A stretch of DNA of 64,000 nucleotides from Schlesneria sp. (GCA_028291515.1 JAQGHU010000069.1:1-64000); one strand, 5' to 3'; numbered from the stretch's first letter, positions 27,338 to 35,095 are shown. Program-made: numbers and translations. The notes: generated from the letters alone by a model not told the origin.

Positions 27338-28780
27338 TTACTTGATTCCAAAGCAGTACAGCGCCTTGGCCGTTCGCAGGTAGATGCGACCATCCACGAT
27401 CGCCGGGGTCGCGTACACGTCTTCCTTGAAGTCGGCAGTGTGTAGCACTTCGGCCGTGTCGGTCGCACTGATCACCGTCAGTCGGCCGATCTCGTCGAGC
27501 ACATAGACCTTGCCGTCGCCTCCCACGGGTGAGGCGTAATAACTGTCGCTCGCTTCGAGTCGAAGCTGTTTCAATTGCTTCCCGGTCCCTGCGTTCAGGC
27601 ACTGCAGCACTCCACCGTCTTTCACTGTGAAGACCAGTCCATCGACGTAGAGCGGCGAGGCACAGAATGGAACGAGGCGCGCGTGTCGCCAACGCACATT
27701 GGTATCGGTTGCTTCCCCTTTTGCTCCGGGCTTGATGGAGATCACCATGTTCTTGCCCTCGGCGAACAGGCCGCGGAAGAACTCGTATTCGGCGGGGGTG
27801 ATCTTTCCGTCCTTGTTGCGATCGGCTTGAGTAAACCGTTGATGGACGGGGCCGTCCTTCAGTTCTGCTTCCTCCAGCGTGCCGCTCTTGTCGGCGTCTT
27901 TGTAGGCGACTGATTCGTACGGGTCGACTCGGATGCGTTCGTTGTCATCGCCCCCGGCGGCCCACCCGGCGATGTACAGGTTGCCGTCGTCGCCGATCGT
28001 GGGCGAACAGGACACACTGCGCGAGATCCCGCGCACGGTCCACGCTTCCTTGCCGGTCTCCAGGTCATAGCCCACGACTCGCAGCGTCGCGGCAATCACG
28101 ATCTGCTGCTGGCCGGCGTTGTCCCAGATGATCGGTGTGCAGTAGTTGCGAGGAAACTCGGATCGATCGGTCTTCCAGATCGTCTCGCCGGTTTTCTTAT
28201 CGATCGCCATCAGGAACGAATCGAGGTCGTGATCCTGGCAGAGAATGATCTTGTTGCCGACCAGCTGCGGCGAGCTACCCGCTCCAAAATCGTTGTTGAA
28301 GGGCCCCATCGGCTTGGACCACAGCTTTTTGCCGCTGTGGTCATAGCAGTACAGGCCGCTCGATCCGAAGAAGCTGACCACCACATCGGCGTCGGCGCAG
28401 GGGCTGCTTTGAGCGTGGCTGCCGATCGAATGAATCCCTTCCAGCTTTTCATAGGGAGCGACCGCCTCCCACTGGACCTCGCCGGTGGCTCGGTCCAGCC
28501 CGATTGTCAGCAGTTCCTTCTTGGTGTCGCCCTTCACTGCCGTCAGGAAGATTCGGTCTCCGACGATTGCCGGAGACGAATGACCTGGAGGCAACTCCGT
28601 TCGCCACAACTGATTGACACCAGGCCCGATTTCGGTCGGCAGCTTATCCTCAGACGCAGCTAGCCCAGTTCCTTGAGACCCTCGAAACCGCGACCAGTTG
28701 CCCGCCCTTGCGGACGATGCCAGCAGCGAGACCACGAGCGCGAACAGAACAACATCTCGACGCAGGAGGAAAACCTTCAT
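27338..28780 (-). CDS. Secreted PQQ-like beta-propeller protein with EF-hands
   Basis: 480 residues from the ATG at 28780, which yields a signal peptide (MKVFLLRRDVVLFALVVSLLASSARAG). Then 'NWSRFRGSQGTGLAASE', the usual entry into the outer-membrane or secreted PQQ-like quinoprotein propeller, and repeated blades ('GDRIFLTAVKG', 'DRATGEVQW', 'LYCYDHSGKKLW', 'GNLYIAGWAAGG'). Two EF-hand-type calcium loops, 'DADKSGTLEEAEL' and 'DRNKDGKITPAEYEFF', are inserted in one blade at about residues 290-330. No PQQ-ligand set could be confirmed. It is a binding/scaffold protein of the BamB/PQQ-like type. It lies three bases from, and convergent with, kbl. Confidence 0.85.
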   Translation of the reverse strand: MKVFLLRRDVVLFALVVSLLASSARAGNWSRFRGSQGTGLAASEDKLPTEIGPGVNQLWRTELPPGHSSPAIVGDRIFLTAVKGDTKKELLTIGLDRATGEVQWEAVAPYEKLEGIHSIGSHAQSSPCADADVVVSFFGSSGLYCYDHSGKKLWSKPMGPFNNDFGAGSSPQLVGNKIILCQDHDLDSFLMAIDKKTGETIWKTDRSEFPRNYCTPIIWDNAGQQQIVIAATLRVVGYDLETGKEAWTVRGISRSVSCSPTIGDDGNLYIAGWAAGGDDNERIRVDPYESVAYKDADKSGTLEEAELKDGPVHQRFTQADRNKDGKITPAEYEFFRGLFAEGKNMVISIKPGAKGEATDTNVRWRHARLVPFCASPLYVDGLVFTVKDGGVLQCLNAGTGKQLKQLRLEASDSYYASPVGGDGKVYVLDEIGRLTVISATDTAEVLHTADFKEDVYATPAIVDGRIYLRTAKALYCFGIK

Positions 28781-28875
28781 GACGTGTGATGTTCCTTGTT
28801 TAGCGGGTGGGATCGATGCTTTGGGACTGCTGATCGTATCATATCTCCTTGATGGGCTCGATCGAAGGCGGGGAC

Positions 28876-29025
28876 ATTGCAAATTGCTAATTGCAAATTG
28901 AAAATTTGGAAGACGGAAGAGAGACACGTGCGAAGCCGGATGAACAGAAGATCTCGTTCTCGGTGACATGCTGCTCTCTTCCAATTGAAAATTTGCATTT
29001 TGCAATTCGCAATTTGCAATCGCCT
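28876..29025. repeat. Inverted pair of 'caaattgcaaattg' spacer repeats
   Basis: Two copies in opposite orientation (about 28876-28916 and 28979-29025) of the low-GC family 'ttgcaaattgcgaattgcaaa...gaaaattggaag'. The copies could form a long hairpin with a 62-base loop. Single copies of the same family occur at 29655, 38458, 39183, 41412 and 55776. All lie outside genes. Confidence 0.75.
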
Positions 29026-29035
29026 TCTCTCTTCT

Positions 29036-29467
29036 TTACTTCCCCTGCAGCTTGTCCATTCGCTTTTGTTGGCTTTCGGCTTGAGCTTGCAGTTCTGGCG
29101 TGTAGGCGGGGCCGAAGTCTTCGGGGGAGAAGATCTGTCGGATTTCGACTTCGCAGTCTTCGAAGTGAGGGTTCGGGCACTTCTTCAGCCATTCAATCGC
29201 GTCGTCCAGCGACTTGACCTGCCAGACCCAGTATCCGGCGACCAGTTCCTTCGTTTCCGCGAACGGCCCATTGATCACGGTTCGCTTGTTCCCCGAGAAC
29301 CGCACGCGAGCTCCCTTGGAACTGGGGTGCAATCCCTCGCCGGCCTGCATGATTCCGGCCTGCACCAACTGCTCGTTGTAGGCACCCATATCGGCCAGCA
29401 ATTTTTCGCTGGGCATCACACTGGCTTCACTGTCCTTCGTTGCCTTCACCAGCACTATCACTCGCAT
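29036..29467 (-). CDS. YCII-domain (DGPF-type) protein
   Basis: 143 residues beginning MRVIVLVKATKDSEASVMPSEKL, the entry to the YCII/DGPF ferredoxin-like fold. The family pattern continues with 'NEQLVQAGIMQAGEGLHPSSKGARVRF', the conserved 'NGPFAETKELVAGYWVWQVKSLDDAIEWLKKCPNP' and 'EVEIRQIF', and a charged tail rich in Q/K. The ATG at 29467 has GGGGAGA six bases upstream. YCII proteins are often encoded beside ECF sigma factors. None is found here. Function unknown in detail. Confidence 0.85.
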   Translation of the reverse strand: MRVIVLVKATKDSEASVMPSEKLLADMGAYNEQLVQAGIMQAGEGLHPSSKGARVRFSGNKRTVINGPFAETKELVAGYWVWQVKSLDDAIEWLKKCPNPHFEDCEVEIRQIFSPEDFGPAYTPELQAQAESQQKRMDKLQGK

Positions 29468-29654
29468 GATCATTCTCCCCAGTTCATTGTTTCGATTCGA
29501 TTTGCGACGACCGCCGCCCTCGTTTGCTGAGCACTCGCTCACGCTTCACCCATTCGACGAATGACGAGACCTCGATTCGACATTTTGCGGGATGTTTTTT
29601 TGAGAATAGTCGTAAGTGGTTCGTGGGGAAAGTCTTTGGTGAATGAAGAAGGGG

Positions 29655-29715
29655 CATTGCAAATTGCGAATTGCAAAATGCAAATTGAAAATTGCAAATT
29701 GAAAATTGGAAGACG
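29655..29715. repeat. 'gcaaattgc' spacer repeat, extended copy
   Basis: A longer copy of the low-GC spacer repeat, made of alternating 'gcaaattgc', 'gcaaaatgc', 'aaattgaaaattg' units and ending in 'ggaagacg' like the other copies. It lies 180 bp upstream of the YCII gene start. Confidence 0.7.
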
Positions 29716-29721
29716 AAAGAT

Positions 29722-29909
29722 GCATGACACAACCTTGTCTGATGCTCGTCATTCCCGCGCAGGCGGGAATCCAGCGATCTGTCAGCACGCAATATCCGTC
29801 TCCGCCGTTCGACGGTGCGTGCGGGACTGAGTAGTGAAGTCCAGTGTCCATCCTCTGGATTCCCGCCTGCGCGGGAATGACGGCATGGTGGACAGCGCAT
29901 GACACAACC
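29722..29909. mobile_element. MITE-like element with dRS3-type inverted ends and 13-bp direct repeats
   Basis: The segment is bounded by exact 13-bp direct repeats GCATGACACAACC at 29722-29734 and 29897-29909. Just inside are opposite-facing copies of ATTCCCGCGCAGGCGGGAAT (29751-29770 and, reversed, 29859-29878), each framed by GTC and CCAG. The core matches the ATTCCC(N8)GGGAAT consensus known from Neisseria dRS3 repeats. The 80-bp interior has no reading frame. It looks like a non-autonomous insertion with a target duplication, but a decayed repeat pair would look the same. Confidence 0.5.
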
Positions 29910-30076
29910 TCCCTGACGTTCCGATTGGGGCGGTGTCTTGGTCTCGAACCTTACGAAATGGAAGAATTTGTCAGTCCATGGCAGGGTTTTGGGGGGGTGG
30001 CCGATTTTGTCAGTGGGATGTGTAGGCAGAAACTGAGAATTGCGGTGTTGAAACTGACACATCGATCTGCCTCCCA

Positions 30077-30131
30077 CAAAAAAACGGCCACACGTGTTGA
30101 CGATCATTCGACGTCAACAGGTGTGGCCGTT
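30077..30131 (-). terminator. Strong hairpin, intrinsic terminator in minus orientation
   Basis: Twenty-base arms (30083-30102 and 30112-30131) pair with one mismatch around a nine-base loop. On the minus strand the stem ends ...GGCCGTT and runs into a block of seven T, the form of a rho-independent terminator. It would end transcripts from the tandem small membrane protein genes, whose last stop is 870 bp upstream, or an unseen RNA between 30.13 and 31.0 kb. Confidence 0.65.
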
Positions 30132-30260
30132 GGTTACGGTCCACGGGAAATCGGGTTTCTTTGCTCTGGTGCGTTATGCCATTCCCTGGTGCGCGAAGCT
30201 AGAGGGACTTGCTGAGATTTTGACTCTTTGTTGTGGAAAAGTCGGCAGCCGGTGATGGAG

Positions 30261-30475
30261 AAAGAAGTTCTCACGCGAAGGCGCGAAGTCGCGGAGAGAA
30301 AAGAAGGCAAAAGCGAGTCAGTAACGCTTGAATGGACGCCTCATTCGCAGGGAGGCGGTTATCAACGCCAAGACGCAAAGGCGCGAAGCCGCAAAGGAAG
30401 CGGATCGAGCGAAATCTTGATGGTCTCTGCTGGTATTCCTCTCCGCGACTTCGCGGCTTCGCGTGAAAACTGTCT
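30261..30475. repeat. 'cgcgaag-cgcgaag' spacer repeats, three copies
   Basis: Copies at about 30265-30300 and 30363-30400 face one way and a third at about 30432-30475 faces the other. Core pattern: 'acgcgaaggcgcgaagtcgcggag'. Further copies occur at 38741-38776, 41371-41396 and 44836-44870. Frames across them yield only arginine/serine-rich nonsense. Confidence 0.65.
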
Positions 30476-30775
30476 TGTTTCTGGTTTCTGATTCCGGCAA
30501 CCAATCAGTTATCCGCGTGCTCACGCAGCGCGGCTCACCGGCAACTGACAAATTTTGACAGCCCAGGACAATTTTTGACAATGGGGGACAAAACGACCCT
30601 GTTTTTGGCAGTTTTCCTCAAAAAAGTGGATGTTTTGTGACAGATCACGATCTGGAACGATGCCGTCACTGAAAGAGTCTGAAGGGCCGCAACAATTGGT
30701 CACACGTCATATTGTTCGTGCATGACCGTCTCGGTGAACGGACTGCTGAACTTCAATCCCAACTCACAACGAAAC

Positions 30776-30795
30776 GGCACACGGAGTGTGCCTAC
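30776..30795. repeat. REP-like palindrome GGCACACGGAGTGTGCC with CTAC foot
   Basis: Perfect 7-bp arms GGCACAC/GTGTGCC around GGA, followed by TAC, so the opposite strand reads GTAG-GCACACTCC... This is the same build as the four GTTATGCT palindromes near the transposase at 41.8 kb: short palindrome, purine loop, GTAG at the 5' foot. Confidence 0.55.
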
Positions 30796-30844
30796 TACTT
30801 TGGCTTACTTGGAGTGACCGAGACTCCAGTGCATGACAGATCAT

Positions 30845-30975
30845 CGTGACGAAGTTTATTTCGCCCCTTCAGGGCTCGGGGACTCTGCACATCTCTGACC
30901 CAGGGCGACGCTGCGGGGCCTTGCCCCTCGCTCTGCCCTGGGCTGATTTATTGCGGCCTTGCAGGCCTTTTCGGA
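30845..30975. repeat. Nested GC-rich palindrome of a planctomycete spacer type
   Basis: Outer arms CCCAGGGC (30899-30906) and GCCCTGGG (30935-30942) enclose a second dyad GGGGC-CTT-GCCCC. They are flanked by 'cgccccttcagggctcgg' and 'gcggccttgcaggcc', each a short dyad. The whole block can fold as a multi-branched structure. Nothing suggests coding. Confidence 0.55.
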
Positions 30976-31000
30976 GGCAGCGATCGATTGCGCTTTCAGC

Positions 31001-31426
31001 TCACACCTGCTTCCGTGGCTTCCAGAGAATCAGGTAGGCGGAGAGCAGGGTGAGAGGGAGTGTGATCGTCCAGTAGGGGACGGCGAATCGCTCAGACGTA
31101 TCGCTTGCCGAGTTCTGTACGAATAGTGCGGCCCCTGGCCAACAGTGGGTTTCGACGAGGCTGCTGCCGGTGATGGGCCGCTCATCGTCAATCAGCCGGA
31201 CCGAGTTTCCATTCAATGTCGCCGTTTGGAGGAATTGAAAGCGGCGGCCCACAGTATAGCGCAGGCTTTCGCCACCGGAGATGATCGCGACGTTGGACCT
31301 TTTCCAGTTCAGATGGATCAGATCCACAGTGCTGCGACTCTTGATCCAGGCGCCGACGAACCCGCACGCCATCACCAGCGTGACGCAGCCCACTTTTCGT
31401 CGCCAGCCAGAAAAGAACTCACGCAT
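31001..31426 (-). CDS. Tandem small membrane protein family, member 1 (MREFF-GWRRK type)
   Basis: 141 residues. The family hallmark is the N-terminus: MREFF-S-GWRRKVGCVTLVMACGFVGAWIKSR, an amphipathic basic stretch entering a membrane helix (about 12-28). A soluble middle (about 30-110) follows. A second helix 'TITLPLTLLSAYLILW' then ends in a basic 'KPRKQV' tail. The middle is probably extracytoplasmic. The start overlaps the stop of member 2 by eight bases. It is the last gene of the operon. The 3' end of this gene shares a near-identical stretch with a relic at 49216-49250. Function unknown. Confidence 0.75.
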   Translation of the reverse strand: MREFFSGWRRKVGCVTLVMACGFVGAWIKSRSTVDLIHLNWKRSNVAIISGGESLRYTVGRRFQFLQTATLNGNSVRLIDDERPITGSSLVETHCWPGAALFVQNSASDTSERFAVPYWTITLPLTLLSAYLILWKPRKQV

Positions 31427-31967
31427 GGTCAGGGCTCGCGGTCGTGGGCTGTGGTCGGCGACGGGGCTTGCTGAGGAGTAGCCAGGCCGACAGCAGGGTC
31501 AGGGCCAGGGTGAGCGCCGCGTAGGGGACTGTCCAGAGCTGGACGCTCCATTCGTCCCATGAACGATGTCGGCCCTCACCAAAATGGAATCCGGCAAAAT
31601 CGAATCGCCACGACACCTCGAATTCACTCCAGTAGTCTGGCAGCCCGTTCACAAGATCATGGGTGCCGTACACCTGCCGACCGAGAAGAACCGGATAGCT
31701 CGGTTCCACGGATTGCGTTCGCCACGAGAAGTATTTCTTCAGATGCAGCGAATTGATGGCCTTGTCGGGAGGAAGTGGAAACCGCCGAATGATGTTGATT
31801 TGACCGTTCGTCGAGACGAGATAGCCGTGGACCAATCGAGCGGCAATCCATCCATCAAGTCGATCGTTCCTGGAATAGCTTCTGAGCCATGCTGACGAGA
31901 CGGCACAAGCCATCACCAGCGTGACGCAGCCCAGCTTTCGTCGCCAACCGTGAAAGAAGTCGCGCAT
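31419..31967 (-). CDS. Tandem small membrane protein family, member 2
   Basis: 182 residues: MRDFFHGWRRKLGCVTLVMACAVSSAWLRSYSRNDRLDGW at the start, then the longest and most divergent middle domain of the five, then 'YAALTLALTLLSAWLLLSKPRRRPQP'. The two flanking helices are conserved; the middle aligns poorly. Spacing to member 3 is three bases. Like the others it has no clear Shine-Dalgarno sequence, which suggests translational coupling. Confidence 0.75.
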   Translation of the reverse strand: MRDFFHGWRRKLGCVTLVMACAVSSAWLRSYSRNDRLDGWIAARLVHGYLVSTNGQINIIRRFPLPPDKAINSLHLKKYFSWRTQSVEPSYPVLLGRQVYGTHDLVNGLPDYWSEFEVSWRFDFAGFHFGEGRHRSWDEWSVQLWTVPYAALTLALTLLSAWLLLSKPRRRPQPTTASPDHA

Positions 31968-31970
31968 GGG

Positions 31971-32426
31971 TTACTCGTCGGGATTTGTTCTCGGTGGTCG
32001 AGTTGGCATCCAGAGTATCAGGTAGGCGGAAAGAAGTGTCAGGATGAGGATTGCGGATCGGTAGGAGATGAGCCACAGCCGGGGCGATCTGCCGTTTTTT
32101 TCCCCTCGCATTCTGGCGTCGTCTTCCAGGCCTCGATGCAGTCGTTCCATGACATCTGTCAAAGTCACTTCGGTGGACCAGGCGGGAATCGTGATCTCGG
32201 TCACGTGATATGCCTTCCGCTGCCACACTTCGTAACCCAGCCAATCGACCGAGAGCCAGGCCAATTCGCCGTTGACCGATGCCAAGAGATGTAGTCGGTT
32301 AAAAATCGGAACGGACACCGTATCCAGTTTGGCACGACTGCGCATCCAGCCGACCATCAGCATGCACGCGATCACCAAGGTGATGCAGCCCACCTTTCGT
32401 CGCCAACCTCGGAAGAACTCACGCAT
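31971..32426 (-). CDS. Tandem small membrane protein family, member 3
   Basis: 151 residues: MREFFRGWRRKVGCITLVIACMLMVGWMRSR, a middle with 'LHLLASVNGELAWLSVDWLGYEVWQRKAYHVTEI', and the terminal helix 'SAILILTLLSAYLILWMPTRPPRTNPDE'. The 'hhxxxSxxGxLxWL' pattern in the middle corresponds to 'FYSIASHDGTLHLV' in member 5, so a common small beta domain is likely. Confidence 0.75.
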   Translation of the reverse strand: MREFFRGWRRKVGCITLVIACMLMVGWMRSRAKLDTVSVPIFNRLHLLASVNGELAWLSVDWLGYEVWQRKAYHVTEITIPAWSTEVTLTDVMERLHRGLEDDARMRGEKNGRSPRLWLISYRSAILILTLLSAYLILWMPTRPPRTNPDE

Positions 32427-32428
32427 GG

Positions 32429-32887
32429 TCAGGGGCCAGGTTCAGTGGTGGGTTGAGGTCGTGGGCGAGGTTTGAAGAGGAGCAGCCAGGCAGAGAAGAT
32501 TGTGAGTATGCCGGTGGGGAACCAGTAGGGGACGGTCAAGATTGTGAAATCGACTTCCGTTAGGGCCAGATCACCGACGCCGAATCCGGTTGCTCGCCAA
32601 CGCCATTTCATGTCCGGCATCTCTGTGATGTTTTGGGAATTGGCGGGGCGAGGTACGCTGAACCATTGGATGAAAGGTTGCCCTGGTGCCTTGTACGCAT
32701 AGTTGGCTCTCACCAGATTCAGAGTCTCATCGAGAGAGGCTACCGAATAAAAGCCGTCCTCGCTGCAATTCAGAGCCAGTCCATCCTGAACGACACGACT
32801 TCGCATCCACCCGACCATTAGCGCCAGTGCCATCACCAACGTGACGCAACCCAGCTTTCGCCGCCAACCGTGGAAGAAATTACGCAT
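32429..32887 (-). CDS. Tandem small membrane protein family, member 4
   Basis: 152 residues from the ATG at 32887 (MRNFFHGWRRKLGCVTLVMALALMVGWMRSR). It is a recent duplicate of member 5: same length, exact repeat period of 461 bp, and obvious identity over the whole unit including 'PYWFPTGILTIxSAWLLLxKPRPRPQPT'. The start is separated from the stop of member 5 by two bases. An in-frame extension to 33127 would read antisense-like sequence within member 5 and is rejected. Confidence 0.75.
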   Translation of the reverse strand: MRNFFHGWRRKLGCVTLVMALALMVGWMRSRVVQDGLALNCSEDGFYSVASLDETLNLVRANYAYKAPGQPFIQWFSVPRPANSQNITEMPDMKWRWRATGFGVGDLALTEVDFTILTVPYWFPTGILTIFSAWLLLFKPRPRPQPTTEPGP

Positions 32888-32889
32888 GG

Positions 32890-33348
32890 TCAGGGGCCAG
32901 GTTTGGGGGTGGGTTGAGGTCGTGGGCGGGGCTTGGAGAGGAGTAGCCAGGCGGAGACAATGGTGAGGATGCCGGTGGGGAACCAGTAAGGGACGATCCA
33001 GAATGTGAAAACGACTTCCGGCCGGGTCAGATGACCGACGCCGAATCCGGCCGCTTGCCACCGCCATCTCATCGTGGGCATCTGGGTAATGTGCTGACCA
33101 TTGTCGGGGCGAGGCACACTGAACCACTTGATGAAGGGTGCGCCTGTGAGTGGTGGCGTATAGCTGGCTCGCACCAGATGCAGAGTGCCATCGTGAGAGG
33201 CGATTGAATAGAACAACTGCTGGCTACACCGCAGAGACAGTCCTTCCCGAAGGACACGAGTTCGCATCCACCCGACCAGCAGCACCAGTCCCATCGCCAG
33301 CGTGACGCACCCCACTTTTCGTCGCCAGCCGTAAAAAAACTCGCGCAT
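32890..33348 (-). CDS. Tandem small membrane protein family, member 5 (first gene of the operon)
   Basis: 152 residues from the ATG at 33348 (MREFFYGWRRKVGCVTLAMGLVLLVGWMRTR). The middle has 'CSQQLFYSIASHDGTLHLVRASY' and 'WFSVPRP', the rear helix 'WFPTGILTIVSAWLLL', and a proline/arginine tail. It is the promoter-proximal copy. The region upstream (33349-33796) separates it from the divergent defence cassette. Confidence 0.75.
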   Translation of the reverse strand: MREFFYGWRRKVGCVTLAMGLVLLVGWMRTRVLREGLSLRCSQQLFYSIASHDGTLHLVRASYTPPLTGAPFIKWFSVPRPDNGQHITQMPTMRWRWQAAGFGVGHLTRPEVVFTFWIVPYWFPTGILTIVSAWLLLSKPRPRPQPTPKPGP

Positions 33349-33796
33349 GGGTGACTCGTCGGAGTGAGGTTTCGGCGTCGAGGTCTCTGGAAGAGGACCA
33401 GGCCAGAGAAAATCATGGCGAGTTGCAGGGTCGGCAACCACTGCCTCAGAAATAAAGTCCGCCAGCTCCAGCAGTTTGCGTGTGAGCCAGCCTCCTGGTG
33501 CTGCAGAAGTTGAGAAACTCGAAACACTTGCCACTAAAGTGAGCGCGACGTTGGCGAGCAGCGTCTTTTATAGCTCAGTGGTTGCAAATGCTGTGACTGC
33601 AATAGACATGCTTCCGAGGGATGTTTGAGGCACGATTGTGGATAAAGCGTCTCGGGTTTATAGTGCTTCGCATCAACGCTCGGCTATCTGAAGCCGCAAT
33701 GCGGCATGATTCAAATTGTAACTTGTCGTCTGTTTCTGCCGAGAGCAAAAGTGTGACGGTGAGTTGCGTCCCCATTTGGCCACATGGGAAGGCGCA
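33349..33796. other. Spacer between the small membrane protein operon and the defence cassette
   Basis: About 450 bp with no gene that can be supported. It must carry the promoters of both divergent units. Composition shifts toward A-T within it, marking the left edge of the cassette. A segment near 33569-33584 (tatagctcagtggttg) resembles a tRNA D-arm, but no tRNA can be folded from it. Confidence 0.5.
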
Positions 33797-35095
33797 ATGC
33801 CAAAGAAAAAAGCTGCTGTTCAAATCGACAAAAAAAAGCCGCAAGTAACCCGCGATGTCGGCTTGCAGAGTAAAGGGCCGCGCCTACAGAAACTGCGTGC
33901 CGTTCTGCTACTGATTGAAGCGACAATGACATATCCCGAGTCGCATGCATACGCTGCCGTTGAATTTCAAGGTGACGTTTTCATTGGATCTGGTGCAGCA
34001 TCAGGTGGTCAAGAGTACGTTGAAGAAAACAAGTACTACGATCCGTCTGTGTCGTTCACAATGAATAGTAATGAGGTGCTCAATCCGCTCGTCGGATTTT
34101 GCGATCTCTGGATCAGCAAGGGCTGCAGCAAGCATTTGCTATTTGGATTCTATACGCCAAATCATTTCACTACCGAAAAGAATACCGAGCGAACGAGAAC
34201 TTTAGGTATCGAATGGCCCGACGGGGCCATGTTGGATTTCTTAGCATCGGGCCGAATTGAAGCGCCAAAAGTTCTTGACGCCGCTAAGCGGGCGGTGATC
34301 GGGGAGTATGAAGAACAAGTTGAGAGGCACAAAGTCGCGGACCTGGAAGTACATGGGAGTAGTCCTCTCTGCAACCTTTCAATGATTAAGGCTTGGAGTG
34401 ACGCCCAATGGAAACTGTTTTTCCTGCAGATCCAGTGGAAGTTCGGTGAAGATGACGCCGCGAAGATCCAGCAGGCAATTCTAGATGCGATTCAACGGAG
34501 TCCCGCGTACAACGAGCAACTCGCTGGAAAAGAATTGCAAATTGTCGCATTGCTGATGGATCGCATTGACATGCGGCAAGCGATTCGAGATCGGACCCAG
34601 CGATTCATTCATGTTTCTGATGTGATACTTGCTTTCAAAGAAGTGGAGGCAGGGACTGTTAAGCTTCCCGATCCCACCTGGCAAATGTGGGAACGCCTTC
34701 CAAAGCCAACCGATACCCGCAACATCAAGGATAAAGTCACATCCTTTTGCCCGACTGTGCGGCCAGCAATCGTTGAAAGATGGTCTCGTCGCGCTACTCA
34801 GAGTTTGGTTGAGCAACGAGCCTTTGAAAACGATAAGCAGATCCTCGCATTGAAATACCACGTTTTCGATGCCTGTGAGGAAAAGCTCTCCAATGACATG
34901 GATGGTCAAATGACCGTTGACAGTGCCGCGCTTGAGACGCTGATGCAAAGTGTGATCAATACGGCGGTGAAGAGAGTGGCTGAATGTTCTGAGCAGTACA
35001 CGTACCGAGTTAAGAGCGCCACTTCGATCGAAGCAATGGTCTACGAACTAGTTGACAGTTGCTATCTATCATTCAAAGGAGATGCCGTCCCGTGA
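33797..35095 (+). CDS. Lamassu/ABC-3C effector-type protein with Cap4/DUF4297-like nuclease domain
   Basis: 432 residues from ATG 33797 (GGAAGG upstream). The N-terminal 130 residues read as a PD-(D/E)xK nuclease of DUF4297/Cap4 type: a helix with E41, 'AAVEFQGDVFIG' with E56 and D60, then 'YVEENKYY' with E77-N-K79, followed by 'SNEVLNPLVGFCDLWI', where this family places its wktL..W helix. The remainder (about 150-432) is alpha-helical with 'ERWSRRATQSLVEQRAF', a candidate ABC-3C C-terminal adaptor. In such systems the ATPase complex holds the nuclease inactive until phage or plasmid DNA is sensed. It overlaps the next gene by four bases. The fold assignment is inferred by motif, not by search. 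Confidence 0.65.
   Translation: MPKKKAAVQIDKKKPQVTRDVGLQSKGPRLQKLRAVLLLIEATMTYPESHAYAAVEFQGDVFIGSGAASGGQEYVEENKYYDPSVSFTMNSNEVLNPLVGFCDLWISKGCSKHLLFGFYTPNHFTTEKNTERTRTLGIEWPDGAMLDFLASGRIEAPKVLDAAKRAVIGEYEEQVERHKVADLEVHGSSPLCNLSMIKAWSDAQWKLFFLQIQWKFGEDDAAKIQQAILDAIQRSPAYNEQLAGKELQIVALLMDRIDMRQAIRDRTQRFIHVSDVILAFKEVEAGTVKLPDPTWQMWERLPKPTDTRNIKDKVTSFCPTVRPAIVERWSRRATQSLVEQRAFENDKQILALKYHVFDACEEKLSNDMDGQMTVDSAALETLMQSVINTAVKRVAECSEQYTYRVKSATSIEAMVYELVDSCYLSFKGDAVP

Larger units (their letters stand above)
29468..31000. other. Gene-free repeat hub of about 1.5 kb
   Basis: No credible gene on either strand. In order it holds a 'gcaaattgc' repeat (29655-29715), a small composite element with GTCATTCCC inverted ends (29722-29909), and a strong hairpin/terminator (30077-30131). 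'cgcgaagxcgcggag' repeats in both orientations follow (30261-30475). A stretch near 30546-30610 repeats TGACAATTTTGACA-like units. The rest is a GTAG-type REP palindrome (30776-30795) and a nested GC-rich palindrome (30845-30975). The next genes are the tandem small membrane proteins. Confidence 0.7.

Noticed and set aside
29655-30475. Possible CRISPR array in the repeat hub
   Set aside because: Repeats are of several families, irregularly spaced, in both orientations, and no cas genes are present.
30228-30491. 87-codon frame in the repeat hub
   Set aside because: It is built from cgcgaag repeats giving arginine/glutamate-rich nonsense.
33569-33593. tRNA-like D-arm (tatagctcagtggttg) at the left edge of the defence cassette
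   Set aside because: No acceptor, anticodon or T-arm can be formed; the match is to a short consensus only. It is not counted as an attachment site.
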